DNA of 64,000 nucleotides, from the NCBI RefSeq assembly GCF_003201775.1, contig NZ_QJJZ01000003.1, positions 310,001-374,000 on the forward strand. Reading direction: 5' to 3'. This document shows, in pieces, positions 45,834 through 54,936 of this stretch. The stretch is from Arenibacter sp. ARW7G5Y1 (lineage in GTDB: Bacteria; Bacteroidota; Bacteroidia; Flavobacteriales; Flavobacteriaceae). A model generated the notes under the pieces. The model was not told where the DNA came from, searched no databases, and saw nothing but the letters and a program-made list of their open reading frames with translations. The position numbers and the translations under genes are program-made. Positions within the stretch are counted from its first letter, which is position 1. Each line of letters opens with the position of its first letter.

Positions 45834-48167
45834 TTAAAAGCTATAGGTTATGGTTGCCCGTCCGTTGATTCCAGGTTCTGCCTGCCAATATAAATACGAT
45901 CCATAATTGGCTCCGGCATAGAGGTATTCGTTCAATATATTGTTCAAATTAACCTGTACTCGCAGTTTATTGTTTTTCCATGATAGCGCTCCATCCAGTC
46001 GAAAATAGTTTGGAAGGTCAGATTGGCTATCCGCACCCCATGCCCATGTGGAACGATCTACTTGGTACTGATAGCCCAATGAGGCCCCAAAACCTTTAAA
46101 CTTGGAAGTCTTGGCAAAATTATAGTTGAACCAACCGTTGGTAACATGTTTGGCATGACCTGCCACCCTTTGTCCTATGACGCTTTCATCTGTATTCTCT
46201 GTTATCTCAACATTGGTGTTGGCATAGTTCAATACTAGATTTAGTTCCGGTGTAAGTTGGCCTTGCAGGTCAAATTCAATTCCCTTGGACTGTACCTCGC
46301 CCAACTGGATGGAAAAATCTGGATGTTCGGGATCTGTTACCAGCACATTTTGTTTTGTAATCTGGAAGGCTCCTAAGGAGGTTTTTAGCATCCCATTAAA
46401 AAACGATTTTTTAATTCCCCCTTCAATATCATTGGCTTCAATGGGATTAAAGGTATCCCCGTTAAAGTCCACGCCATTGGCCGGTAGAAAGGATTGGTCG
46501 TACAATGCGTATGCCGTAAAGGAAGGTGCAATATCGGTACTTACACCTATCCTTGGTGAAAATTTGTTGTCCTGTTCCTCTTTGCCCCTGGTTACCAATT
46601 CGGTGTACCTACCTGCCAGGGTAATTCTAATTCTATCTTTCCATAAACCTATTTCGTCTTGGAGATAATAAGCCCTTAAGGTGTTGCCATTATAGGGTTC
46701 TCCCCCGTTTCGGTGTTGTATTGGAACCGATCGGTCGAAATTCAACGGAATTGAGTTGCCGTATATGGGATCGTAGATATTAAAAGGTGTTTGGTCTATG
46801 GCCACAGTATTTGAAAAGTCGGCCCAGTAATTTTTTTGGGTATAATCAAAACCACCTAAAATGTTATGCGATATGCTTCCTGTTTTAAAGTTGCCATAGA
46901 GATAGGTCTGGAAGTATTTTCCCACTGAAAGTGCATCCCATTGGGTAACCCGTCTATCGGCATCTCCTTCATCGGTAACAGACCATGCCCAGAACGATTG
47001 GCCTTCTTGGTTATAACGTAGATAGGCAAATTGGGTTTCAAAACCCCAATTATTGGAAAAATCGTGTTTTAAGTTGGTGAAAAAAGACATCTCCTGAATT
47101 TCGGATGCAGGGTAATGGGTATCGGTAAACTTAAAATTACGGTCCAAGCTTGCATACCCATCGGCTACAGGGGCAAATATATATGCGGAACCAATATAAC
47201 TTTGTGCGTTTTGTAGGTTAAGTTCGGTGGTAATCCTGGTTCGCTTGGAAAATTTGTATGTTAAGGCAGGAGCAACTCCCCAACGTTCAGCCTTTTCATT
47301 ACCTCTGTGGCTGTCGCCATTTTGGTATAGGGCATTGAATCGGTACAGCAATTTGCCATTTTCCGAAAGTTTTCCTCCCAAGTCGAAGGTTCCCCTATAA
47401 AAATCAAAACTTCCAGCACTCACCGAAACATTTCCTATAAATTCTTCAGAAGGTTTTTTGGTCACAACATTATAAAACCCACCTGGTTCACCGGCGGACA
47501 TCATAAAACCTGACGGCCCTTTTACAAATTCTACACGGTCTACAAAGGCCATGTCTTCGGATAAGGGGCCCCACGAATCTTGAACATTTACACCATTTCT
47601 AAAAGCAGGTAGTCTAAAACCACGCATATTGACCCTGGCAAAATGACCCCAATGTTCCAACATCGTTACCCCACTTACATTTCTGATCACCCCGTCCATA
47701 ATACTGGTCGCCTGTTGATCCTGTAATAGGGCAGCACTGATGACCTGTATATTTTGGGGCAGTTTGACTATTTCGGTCTTTAATCTAAGCGATATTGAGG
47801 GTTCCTTAGTAATGTATTTGTTTATATGTCCTTCTACGATTACTTCGTCTAGTTGTTCCTGTTTTTCCTGCAGCACAATATCGGGTAGTGTTTTAGTAGT
47901 ATTGGCCGTTATATCCACCTTAAAGGATTGGCTCGTAAAACCTATATAGGTCGCCGTAATGGTATAACTTCCGGCCTCAATATTTTTAATTTGATATTCC
48001 CCCTTAGCATTTGTCATAGTTCCTATTCCCGAATCTGCTATCATGACATTTGCATTGGATATTGGTGTTTTTTCCTCGGTGACAACTTGGCCTTTGATGG
48101 TTGCAGTTTGGCCAAAAGTTCTCATTGCAACAAGGAGTAAAGCAATAAAGAATGTATTAATTTTCAT
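45834..48167 (-). CDS. TonB-dependent siderophore receptor
   Basis: A 777-residue outer-membrane receptor. A signal peptide (MKINTFFIALLLVAMRTFGQ) leads to a CarboxypepD_reg-like domain (ATIKGQVVTEEKTPISNANVMIAD, about 22-105), then a plug (about 120-240) with NIQVISAALLQDQQATSIMDGVIRNVSGVT and NMRGFRLPAFRNGVNVQDSWGP, and a barrel ending in ATITYSF, the usual aromatic C-terminus. It is of the FhuE/FpvA-like type. Two Fur-box-like sites lie directly upstream. The cognate siderophore genes are absent from the window, although the SbnA-like cassette lies about 21 kb away. Confidence 0.9.
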   Translation of the reverse strand: MKINTFFIALLLVAMRTFGQTATIKGQVVTEEKTPISNANVMIADSGIGTMTNAKGEYQIKNIEAGSYTITATYIGFTSQSFKVDITANTTKTLPDIVLQEKQEQLDEVIVEGHINKYITKEPSISLRLKTEIVKLPQNIQVISAALLQDQQATSIMDGVIRNVSGVTMLEHWGHFARVNMRGFRLPAFRNGVNVQDSWGPLSEDMAFVDRVEFVKGPSGFMMSAGEPGGFYNVVTKKPSEEFIGNVSVSAGSFDFYRGTFDLGGKLSENGKLLYRFNALYQNGDSHRGNEKAERWGVAPALTYKFSKRTRITTELNLQNAQSYIGSAYIFAPVADGYASLDRNFKFTDTHYPASEIQEMSFFTNLKHDFSNNWGFETQFAYLRYNQEGQSFWAWSVTDEGDADRRVTQWDALSVGKYFQTYLYGNFKTGSISHNILGGFDYTQKNYWADFSNTVAIDQTPFNIYDPIYGNSIPLNFDRSVPIQHRNGGEPYNGNTLRAYYLQDEIGLWKDRIRITLAGRYTELVTRGKEEQDNKFSPRIGVSTDIAPSFTAYALYDQSFLPANGVDFNGDTFNPIEANDIEGGIKKSFFNGMLKTSLGAFQITKQNVLVTDPEHPDFSIQLGEVQSKGIEFDLQGQLTPELNLVLNYANTNVEITENTDESVIGQRVAGHAKHVTNGWFNYNFAKTSKFKGFGASLGYQYQVDRSTWAWGADSQSDLPNYFRLDGALSWKNNKLRVQVNLNNILNEYLYAGANYGSYLYWQAEPGINGRATITYSF

Positions 48168-48234
48168 TTGTTTTTATTTAGATTGATTAAAAATAGTGGC
48201 ACAAATATATCTTGGGGAAATAAACCACGCAAGT

Positions 48235-48257
48235 TTATTTAGAATTATTTTAAATAA
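48235..48257 (-). promoter_or_regulatory. Fur-box-like palindrome upstream of the TonB receptor
   Basis: TTATTTAGAAT-T-ATTTTAAATAA is a 23-bp inverted repeat with a single imperfect pair, 68 bp upstream of the receptor start. A weaker related motif, TTATTTAGATTGATTAAAAAT, lies at 48174-48194, between it and the start codon. The position and symmetry fit a Fur operator for an iron-repressed receptor. Confidence 0.5.
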
Positions 48258-48547
48258 GAATTGTGTTAAAATGTTGGCGAAATCCTTTTTTCTGAAGAAG
48301 TGTTTTTTTGGGTTGATGCACTTAAAAATTAATGGGGAAAAAGGTGTGGGATTGGCATCTTACCGTGAGCATTACTGCCATTGTGGACTTATCCCCTATT
48401 CCAGATCATATTAGGGAGGTAGTATAAAAGCGTTTACGCCAAGGGGCCTCAGTTCGGCTTTTTGTTACGTCCGAAGCCATTGAACCGAGCAGAAAAAACA
48501 GCTTGTAAGTTTAAGGTAGGGGAATTTTAATATTGGGTTGGGCAATA
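48258..48547. other. Intergenic region between receptor promoter and DUF1398 gene end
   Basis: About 290 bp (380 bp with the operator region) with no coding signal. It contains a GC-richer stretch at 48430-48500 of no known function. Confidence 0.5.
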
Positions 48548-48967
48548 TCAAAACATGTCCTTACCCGGTATTTTCTCTACGAGAATATTGTTGCCCAAGC
48601 TGTCAAAGTAGGTACAGGTCATATTGGACATGCGCACTACCCATTTTAAAACACCTGAATGAGCTGCTTCTTTGCAAAAAGTTGAATAATCGCTGTTACC
48701 TTGTTGATGGGTTTTTAAGTAAGTGAGAAATTGTTCTTTATTGGGTGTTTTGGCAATGGATAAGGCATTATATTTTGGTAGTGATTTGATTTTGTAATCA
48801 TTTTTACCAACATAGACGGTATGGCCATCCGTTACAAAAGTTTCGTAACGGATAACCCCTAACTCTTTTAGGTCTAGAATGTATTTAGGAAAGTCTGCCC
48901 CCGATTTTACTTTGCTATGGGCTTTAGTGATTTGTTCCAATGTGAGTTGTTGCTGTTGAGTTTTCAC
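48548..48967 (-). CDS. DUF1398 family protein (YbcV-like)
   Basis: A 139-residue soluble protein. LTLEQITKAHSKVKSGADFPKYILDLKELGVIRYETFVTDGHTVY at the start and QFLTYLKTHQQGNSDYSTFCKEAAHSGVLKWVV in the C-terminal part fit the DUF1398/YbcV family, whose role is unknown. Its gene follows the AraC regulator at 49038-49802 by 70 bp on the same strand, so the regulator may control it. Confidence 0.8.
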   Translation of the reverse strand: MKTQQQQLTLEQITKAHSKVKSGADFPKYILDLKELGVIRYETFVTDGHTVYVGKNDYKIKSLPKYNALSIAKTPNKEQFLTYLKTHQQGNSDYSTFCKEAAHSGVLKWVVRMSNMTCTYFDSLGNNILVEKIPGKDMF

Positions 48968-49037
48968 TAGATTTAAATTAAGTTACAGGACAAAGGTACA
49001 TGGGTAGAAACCTCTGTAATTGTAAAAAATCGTTTTT

Positions 49038-49802
49038 CTACAACAAGCGTTTGAAATTTTCCGGGGTTTCCCCCGTAAACTTTTTAAAGTCCTTAATGAA
49101 GTGTGCCTGGTCGAAAAAATTACGCTGATAGCAAACTTCAGTAAGCAATTTTGTTTCTTTTAGATTGTCTATAACCGCATTGAAACGCACAATGGAAGCA
49201 AATTTTTTAGCGGTCGTTCCAACCACCTTCCTAAATCGCTTTTCAAAGGCACTTTGGCTTATAAATAGATTTTTGAGCAACTCCTTTATTCGGATGGTTC
49301 CGTTGGTTTCATAGATGAGCCTAATGGCTTCAATAATTAATTTGTCTATTACTATGTCCTGTTGTTGTGAAACTAAAAACTGCTCAATTATTTTTATTCG
49401 TTCTTTGTCGGTGTTGGCAATTCCCAATTTATCCTTTACTTCAATTACACTGTTTTTACAGAAAACATCCTCCGGGGAAATACTTAAATTAAAAAGTTCG
49501 TTTGCCGGATGTGATGCAAAATGGGTATATCCGGTTTCTGTAAAATAAACCAATACAGTTCCTGTGTCGGCCGAATTCTTAAAGATCTTATAGCCATCCG
49601 AAATTCCTGTTATGCCCGCTGAAGATAGTGCTATTTCCGAATAGTCTTTTAAGTTGGTAAGTTTCCCTTTGTATTGAAATCCCATGACAAGTCCGGTGGA
49701 CGGAAAAACTTTATATTGGTTTTCCATTGCATTCTCGGACACTACAAAATATTTGATGTAGGGTTTTAGTGGATCCGAGGGAAGATATTTGTCAAATCTC
49801 AT
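49038..49802 (-). CDS. AraC family transcriptional regulator
   Basis: A 254-residue regulator. The N-terminal domain begins MRFDKYLPSDPLKPYIKYFVV, a DUF6597-type sensor. The C-terminal AraC HTH has RIKELLKNLFISQSAFEKRFRKVVGTTAKKFASIVRF and VCYQRNFFDQAHFIKDFKKFTGETPENF, two HTH units ending in a typical PxxF. The inducer is unknown. It lies directly upstream of the DUF1398 gene. Confidence 0.9.
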   Translation of the reverse strand: MRFDKYLPSDPLKPYIKYFVVSENAMENQYKVFPSTGLVMGFQYKGKLTNLKDYSEIALSSAGITGISDGYKIFKNSADTGTVLVYFTETGYTHFASHPANELFNLSISPEDVFCKNSVIEVKDKLGIANTDKERIKIIEQFLVSQQQDIVIDKLIIEAIRLIYETNGTIRIKELLKNLFISQSAFEKRFRKVVGTTAKKFASIVRFNAVIDNLKETKLLTEVCYQRNFFDQAHFIKDFKKFTGETPENFKRLL

Positions 49803-50145
49803 TCCATTGTGTATTGATACCTGCTACTTTAAATTCGCCACCCTAAATCTTGGCCCTTTTCCAACCCCATTTTATACACTAATATAATTTAAATTTTAAA
49901 TCTTGGAGAATTAATGTTTTGGCATGGGCGTACCTATTAAACAGGATATTCCGGCCGTTTGGCGAATTTCTATTGGGTTAAGGTTCACTAGGCATACATT
50001 TAAATCCCAAGTAAAGCAAAATAGTAATTACTTGCAGATATTATTTGGGATGGATTTGAAAAATCGGGGATTTGATATTACAACACCGTACATAATGTCT
50101 GGTTGGAAATTGTCGATTTAATTTTAATTGGTATTGTAAATTAAA
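49803..50145. other. Intergenic region
   Basis: 343 bp; the short frame at 49924-50121 has no recognisable character. It carries the divergent promoters of the AraC gene and the receiver-domain gene, which I could not place. Confidence 0.5.
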
Positions 50146-50547
50146 ATGGAAGGAGAAACCTTGTGGATTATCGACGATGATATGGTATCACAGTTTGCCA
50201 TGACCTACAAAATTGGACAATCGCATCCCAGCTACAAAATTACCACTTTTGATACGGTAGAAGAAGCCTTAGATAAGTTAAGAAATTGCAAGGAAGGGCA
50301 AATAGGATTTCCCGACAAATTATTATTGGACCTTGGTTTGCCGGTCTTGGATGGCTGGCATTTTCTGGGGGAGTTGGAAAAGATTGGCGGGAACGTTGGC
50401 CCGATCGACATATATATAGTTTCGGCATTTTCCAATTCAACGGACCGTAATCGCGCCAAATGTCATCCTTTGGTAAAAGACTATTTCCATAAACCCTTGA
50501 GTAAAAATGCCGTTGATAAAATTTTTACGGAGTGTAAAGATAACTGA
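50146..50547 (+). CDS. Single-domain response regulator (receiver)
   Basis: A 133-residue CheY-like receiver with acidic pocket D10-D12, phosphoacceptor D62 in LLLDLGLPVLDGW, the conserved switch Ser in YIVSAFSNS, and the Lys in DYFHKPLSKN. There is no output domain, so it works through a partner or as a phosphorelay intermediate. No kinase gene is adjacent. The ATG is preceded by an AT-rich region and followed by GGAGAA. Confidence 0.9.
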   Translation: MEGETLWIIDDDMVSQFAMTYKIGQSHPSYKITTFDTVEEALDKLRNCKEGQIGFPDKLLLDLGLPVLDGWHFLGELEKIGGNVGPIDIYIVSAFSNSTDRNRAKCHPLVKDYFHKPLSKNAVDKIFTECKDN

Positions 50548-50615
50548 TGGTACAATTCCTGTTCTTTGGTGTTGTTTACAAAAGAAATATGATCCTTAAA
50601 GGCTTGAAACTTAAT

Positions 50616-50633
50616 CGCCATTATTTAATGGCG
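50616..50633. terminator. Weak hairpin between convergent genes
   Basis: CGCCATTA-TT-TAATGGCG is an 8-bp stem overlapping the DJ-1 gene's stop codon, without a clear T-run on either strand. Confidence 0.3.
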
Positions 50634-51377
50634 CCAATTTTGAAGTCGATCAAGATATAGATAACCTTCTACAAACTCCCTATGTTGGGGTCCGGTCATT
50701 TTTTCCAATAGGTTGAGAGCGGTAATATAACTCGCCAAATTGCCGTTGGAGGAACTAAATTTTCCGTCTTCGACAAATGTTATCAAACTATCGTTCTGCA
50801 CTTTTAGATTTGGATAATCCTTTTGTAACTGCTTGCCCCCTCCTATCCAGGTTACAATTTTAAATCCGTCGGCTATGCCCGATTTTCCTATTAATTGGGC
50901 TCCAGCACAATTGCTTACGGTATATAGTGTTTCCTTATTTTTCTCCCTTATAAAATCTACAATTTCTTCGTTATGCACCTGAGCGTACATGTCATAGGCA
51001 CTTGGTACAAACAAGGCAGTGAGTTGGGGACAGTTTTCAAAAGTATAATCGGGAACAAACTGCATACCTTCTTCTGTTCTGATCGGATTGCTGGTTTCAG
51101 CAATGGTCACAACATTAAACAGCTGCTCTCCGTCCGAACTGGGTTTGGCAAAAACATCGGAGGTGGCAATGACTTCACTTTGTAGCACGCCGTTAAACAT
51201 CAAAAGCCCAACAGTTGGCAATTCTGTTTTGTACGGTTTTAGGTGTTTCGTCAAGGTATCCGAGCTAATTTTTGGTTGCTCCAAATTAGCTGCTTTGGTA
51301 CCGGATTTTGATTTGTCCATGTTACAACCAGCAAAAACGGCCAAAGTGATACATAATAAATTGAAATGCTTTTTCAT
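50625..51377 (-). CDS. DJ-1/PfpI family lipoprotein
   Basis: A 250-residue protein: a lipoprotein signal ending in C18 (LAVFAGC), a ~30-residue linker and a DJ-1/PfpI domain from ~54 (PTVGLLMFNGVLQSEVIATSDVF) with the nucleophile C157 in TVSNCAGAQLIGKSG. The domain is like GATase1-type proteases or AraC-associated sensors. A periplasmic or membrane-anchored DJ-1 is less common than cytosolic ones. It follows the NDH-2 gene by 15 bp on the same strand, so they probably share an operon. Confidence 0.85.
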   Translation of the reverse strand: MKKHFNLLCITLAVFAGCNMDKSKSGTKAANLEQPKISSDTLTKHLKPYKTELPTVGLLMFNGVLQSEVIATSDVFAKPSSDGEQLFNVVTIAETSNPIRTEEGMQFVPDYTFENCPQLTALFVPSAYDMYAQVHNEEIVDFIREKNKETLYTVSNCAGAQLIGKSGIADGFKIVTWIGGGKQLQKDYPNLKVQNDSLITFVEDGKFSSSNGNLASYITALNLLEKMTGPQHREFVEGYLYLDRLQNWRH

Positions 51378-51392
51378 ATGGGTTTAACGAAT

Positions 51393-52655
51393 TTACTTTT
51401 TTTCGTTTGGTTTTATGATCATTCTAAAGTATTGATCTTTATAGATGTAGTAGCCAATCCAGTTTACCAAGGTGCGAAACCTATTTTTAAAATTCACCAA
51501 TCCCATGATATGTACAAAAATCCAAATAAGCCACGCTATAAAACCTTTTATGAAATACTTTTCCTCCGGCAAATCAAAAACGGCCTTATTCCTGCCAATA
51601 ATTGCCAATGAACCTTTGTTTTGGTATTTGAAAGGCGTCCACTTGCCTGGTTCTCCCTCCAAATTATGGGCTAGGTTTTTGGCCTGTTGTATTGCTGGTT
51701 GGGCCAATTGGGGATGGCCTTCAGGATAGTCCTTATCCCCAAGAACCAACGCACTATCCCCCAAGGCATAAATGTTATCGTATCCATTGACCAGATTAAA
51801 ACTATTTGTTTTTAATCTTTTTCCCTTTCCAAAACTTTCCAAGGAAAATCCAGTAAATGCCTTTGCCGTTACCCCCGCTGCCCATATTAAATTTTTGGAT
51901 TCAATGCTGCTGCCGTCCGATAGGAGAACAACATCATCCTGGAAATCTTTTACCAAACAATTGAGTTTTATTTCCACACCCAATTCCATTAGCTTAGTGT
52001 GTGTATATTTTTGTGAATTTTTTGACATGGTGCTCAAAACGGTATTTTGCCCATCTATCAGATAAATTTTCCCTAAATCACTTTCGTTCAATTCAGGATA
52101 ATCTTTCTTTAAAATGGAGGGTTTCATTTCGGCCAAAATACCGGATAGCTCTACCCCTGTTGGTCCGGCCCCCGCAATTACAAATGTCAATAACTTTTTT
52201 CGCTCTTCCGGGTCCTCATGTCTTGTAGCCCGGTCCAAACGGGTAAGTATAGTGTTTCGTAGGGTCAGGGCATCACTTATGGTTTTCATGGGCAAACTAT
52301 ATTTTTCAATATTTTTGTTGCCGAAAAAACTACTTTCCGTACCCGTGGCCATGACTAAAATGTCATATTGCAATTCTCCATTGCTCAACAATATTTTGTT
52401 TTCACCGGGAACCACCTCCATTAAGCTTCCGAGCCGAAAGCGCACATTTTTAAAATTCCTCAATATTTTTCTGAAAGGGTAACTAATGGCGGAAGGTTCC
52501 ATAAACCCTGTGGAGACCTGATAGATTAATGGTGGAAAAAAATTATAATTATTTGCATCCACCAAAATGGTGTTGTACTTGGATGAATTTCCAATGCCTT
52601 TGATCAATTCCAAGCCTGCAAAACCTCCCCCTACAATTACGACCGTTTTTTTCAT
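51393..52655 (-). CDS. ndh: Type II NADH:quinone oxidoreductase-like FAD protein
   Basis: A 420-residue flavoprotein. FAD motif GGGFAG at 9-14, a second GxGxxG (VIAGAGPTGVELSG) for NAD(P) near 155-170, and a YALGDSALVLG segment near 300 match NDH-2-like enzymes. The C-terminal part holds an amphipathic or hydrophobic membrane-binding helix (GFIAWLIWIFVHIMGLVNF, about 372-390). It feeds electrons from NADH to menaquinone without pumping protons. I start at the ATG at 52655; seven further codons upstream have no family character. Confidence 0.85.
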   Translation of the reverse strand: MKKTVVIVGGGFAGLELIKGIGNSSKYNTILVDANNYNFFPPLIYQVSTGFMEPSAISYPFRKILRNFKNVRFRLGSLMEVVPGENKILLSNGELQYDILVMATGTESSFFGNKNIEKYSLPMKTISDALTLRNTILTRLDRATRHEDPEERKKLLTFVIAGAGPTGVELSGILAEMKPSILKKDYPELNESDLGKIYLIDGQNTVLSTMSKNSQKYTHTKLMELGVEIKLNCLVKDFQDDVVLLSDGSSIESKNLIWAAGVTAKAFTGFSLESFGKGKRLKTNSFNLVNGYDNIYALGDSALVLGDKDYPEGHPQLAQPAIQQAKNLAHNLEGEPGKWTPFKYQNKGSLAIIGRNKAVFDLPEEKYFIKGFIAWLIWIFVHIMGLVNFKNRFRTLVNWIGYYIYKDQYFRMIIKPNEKK

Positions 52656-52713
52656 TGTGTCCAATTTAGGATACAAAGGTCTTGGATTCTTCCCTAATAA
52701 TACTTGAACTGGT

Positions 52714-53286
52714 TCAAGAAATATTTTTTCTTTTTAATTTACTTATATATTCCGTAGACAATCCTAAAAAACTTGCCACTAAATATTGGGGGATATTGTT
52801 TACAAAATCAGGAAAGGACTCCCTAAATCTAAAATAGATATCCTCCTTGGAATAAATAAAAAGATATTTTATACGGTTTAGGGAGGCACCGTATGCAGTT
52901 TGATATATTTTTCTGAAATAGGTTTCCATTTTTGGAAATCGCAGCAGTAACTCCTCTTCTTGGCTACGCCTTAGGTGAAGTATGGACGAGGCTTTGACTG
53001 CTTGAATATAGCACTCGGAATCGCTATTGTTATGATAGGCCAAATAATCTGTAATCCACCAATTCTCGATGGCAAATTGTAAAGTTTGTTCTGCTCCCCC
53101 CTCCTCTACTATGTACAGTTGAAGACATCCACTTAAAACAAAGTAGTGACCAAGGGATTGGCCTCCAGGTTGGTAAAGTAGCTCTTTTTTTTTGACCTTT
53201 TGCTTCTCGAAAAACATAGCTATTTCCTGAAACTCTACTTGGTCAATAGCGGTATACCTATTGATATGCTCAAATAATTTTTGCAT
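52714..53286 (-). CDS. Crp/Fnr family transcriptional regulator
   Basis: A 190-residue protein with a cyclic-nucleotide-binding fold (about 10-120: FEKQKVKKKELLYQPGGQSLGHYFVLSGCLQLYIVE) and a C-terminal HTH (about 150-190: FVNNIPQYLVASFLGLSTEYISKLKRK). It lacks the Fnr-type cysteines, so an iron cluster is unlikely. I start at the ATG at 53286. It lies 58 bp upstream of the NDH-2 gene on the same strand and may control it. Confidence 0.85.
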   Translation of the reverse strand: MQKLFEHINRYTAIDQVEFQEIAMFFEKQKVKKKELLYQPGGQSLGHYFVLSGCLQLYIVEEGGAEQTLQFAIENWWITDYLAYHNNSDSECYIQAVKASSILHLRRSQEEELLLRFPKMETYFRKIYQTAYGASLNRIKYLFIYSKEDIYFRFRESFPDFVNNIPQYLVASFLGLSTEYISKLKRKNIS

Positions 53287-53782
53287 ATTATTTATTACAT
53301 CGACCAAAGTTAGTAATATTACTTCGTATTCTTTGATTCATATTGAGTTTTCCCGACTAGCCTATAAACCTAAATTTAGTTGGGGCCGTTATGGATTGGA
53401 ACCTAAAATACCGGGTATCTCAAGCGGTTTTGATTACCATCCTGTGTAAACCGATATTTAACTTGGGATATTTTGTTGCCCAAATAATTTACATTGCGGT
53501 TATGGATATGGTAATCCATGAATAATACCCTTAAAACACAGAAAGGAATTGGTTTTTTCATTTTATCAATTTTTAGCTATTACTGAAACCAATAACAACG
53601 CAAAGTTAAACTTGGTTTTATATCCACGATAATTGAAAATAAATTATGTCTTTTTAATAGTTGTTTATTTTATAGGATTCCCTTCACTTGGATTTTTTTT
53701 AAAATAAACCGCTTTAAAATGCAATAGATTAAAAAACTTGCGTCTTCTTTAACAAAGACCCCTTAAAATAGGTTTTAACAAT
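53287..53782. other. Intergenic region
   Basis: 496 bp between the divergent Crp/Fnr and sigma factor genes with no supported gene; very AT-rich towards the sigma factor. Confidence 0.55.
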
Positions 53783-54307
53783 TTGGAATCAGAAAACAGT
53801 ACAAAGCTGAAAGATTTTTTCGGAAAGGAATATGATTCTCTCAGGAGGTATGTGGCCACAAAAATAAGTGACACTGCCAATCGGGATGCAGAAGATATTA
53901 TCCAGGATGTTGCTTTAAAACTATTTTCAGGGGCGGATAGATATGCACCAATAAATAATGTAGCTGGATTTGTCTATAAATCAATAAGAAATAGAATTAT
54001 CGATGTAATGCGGACTACAAAAAATACCAATTCCGTGGACATGGATAACAATCTAGTGGACTTGGTAGATGTAATGCACCAAGTGGCCAATAGCTATTCC
54101 TCGGAGGAAACGGTGCTGTTATTAAAAAAATGTATAGATCAATTAAAACCTGTGTACAAGGACATTATCATCGCTGTTGACTTTGAAGGGTATTCCTATA
54201 AGGAAATATCCAATCAAACCGGGATTTCTACAGGTACGCTAATGTCCAGAAGACATAGGGCCCTTGGAATACTTTATACAAAAATTGAACAAAAAATAAT
54301 TAGATAA
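53783..54307 (+). CDS. ECF-type RNA polymerase sigma factor
   Basis: A 174-residue sigma-70 family protein. Region 2 is seen in DAEDIIQDVALKLFSGADRYAPINNVAGFVYKSIRNRIIDVMR (about 36-78) and region 4 in LKPVYKDIIIAVDFEGYSYKEISNQTGISTGTLMSRRHRAL (about 119-162). The start is a TTG at 53783; the first in-frame ATG comes near residue 77, after region 2, so a shorter product is not credible. It is followed 18 bp later by a one- or two-span membrane protein with a polar tail, so membrane-linked control is possible. Confidence 0.85.
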   Translation: MESENSTKLKDFFGKEYDSLRRYVATKISDTANRDAEDIIQDVALKLFSGADRYAPINNVAGFVYKSIRNRIIDVMRTTKNTNSVDMDNNLVDLVDVMHQVANSYSSEETVLLLKKCIDQLKPVYKDIIIAVDFEGYSYKEISNQTGISTGTLMSRRHRALGILYTKIEQKIIR

Positions 54308-54325
54308 ACTTAAAATCATTGAACC

Positions 54326-54742
54326 ATGACAAATTTTTTCACTCATAAATTCAGGAAAAAATCCCCTATTAAAATTATAGGCATGATTTTTTTTGGCACC
54401 ATTGCCATCGTAGGATTGGCCATTTTATTTGGTTTTGTTTTAATGTGGTTATGGAATTGGTTAATGCCGGAACTATTTGGATTGACCACAATAACGTATT
54501 GGCAGGCTGTGGGGCTGTTCATTCTTTTAAAGATACTTCTTGGAGGGTGCGGTGGTAGCGGTAAGAAAAAATCCTCCAAACATTCCGGAAGGGCATGTAA
54601 AAAGGAATCAGGGACCGATTTCTCAAAATGGAAACACTATGATAAATTTTGGAAAGAGGAAGGTAACAAACACTTCAAGGACTATTTAAACAGACAGTCC
54701 AATCCTCCGCAGCAGAACGACCCAAAGTCAGATTTGGAATAA
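54326..54742 (+). CDS. Membrane protein co-encoded with the sigma factor
   Basis: A 138-residue protein: a basic N-terminus, two hydrophobic segments (about 16-45 and 58-76, the second ending in LLGGCGGSG), then a highly charged Lys-rich tail (about 78-138) with HYDKFWKEEGNKHFKDYL. I do not recognise the family. The two cysteines near the second span's end (C75 and a later one at C91) may be redox- or lipid-modified. It could tether or inhibit the sigma factor as an anti-sigma-like partner; that is inferred only from the 18-bp spacing. The stop is 5 bp before dispersed repeat copy C. Confidence 0.5.
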   Translation: MTNFFTHKFRKKSPIKIIGMIFFGTIAIVGLAILFGFVLMWLWNWLMPELFGLTTITYWQAVGLFILLKILLGGCGGSGKKKSSKHSGRACKKESGTDFSKWKHYDKFWKEEGNKHFKDYLNRQSNPPQQNDPKSDLE

Positions 54743-54747
54743 TAAAT

Positions 54748-54926
54748 GGTATTAAACCTCAGGGCAGGCCTGTTTGCCGACAAAGGCAGGCCCTGAACCC
54801 AATAATAGGAATCGACCCTAGGGTCGAGGTATTAAACCTAGATCCCGCTGAAAATGGCGGGATTAGTTCAACTTGCAATTTTAAGTGCGTCTTACTGACT
54901 TCTCAAAATTGAGTTTCACTAATAAA
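54748..54926 (+). repeat. Dispersed repeat, copy C (about 179 bp)
   Basis: Plus-oriented copy of the 26361/42015 element. It has one GC-rich CTGTTTGCCGAC unit rather than two, but the full palindrome TCGACCCTAGGGTCGA and the intact 3' segment. It starts 5 bp after one gene and ends 10 bp before the next, so it fills the whole gap between the two small genes. Confidence 0.9.
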
Positions 54927-54936
54927 ACTTATTATA

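Noticed and set aside
53261..53449. Plus-strand frame over the start of the Crp/Fnr gene
   Set aside because: No protein-like pattern; it overlaps the regulator's start region antisense.
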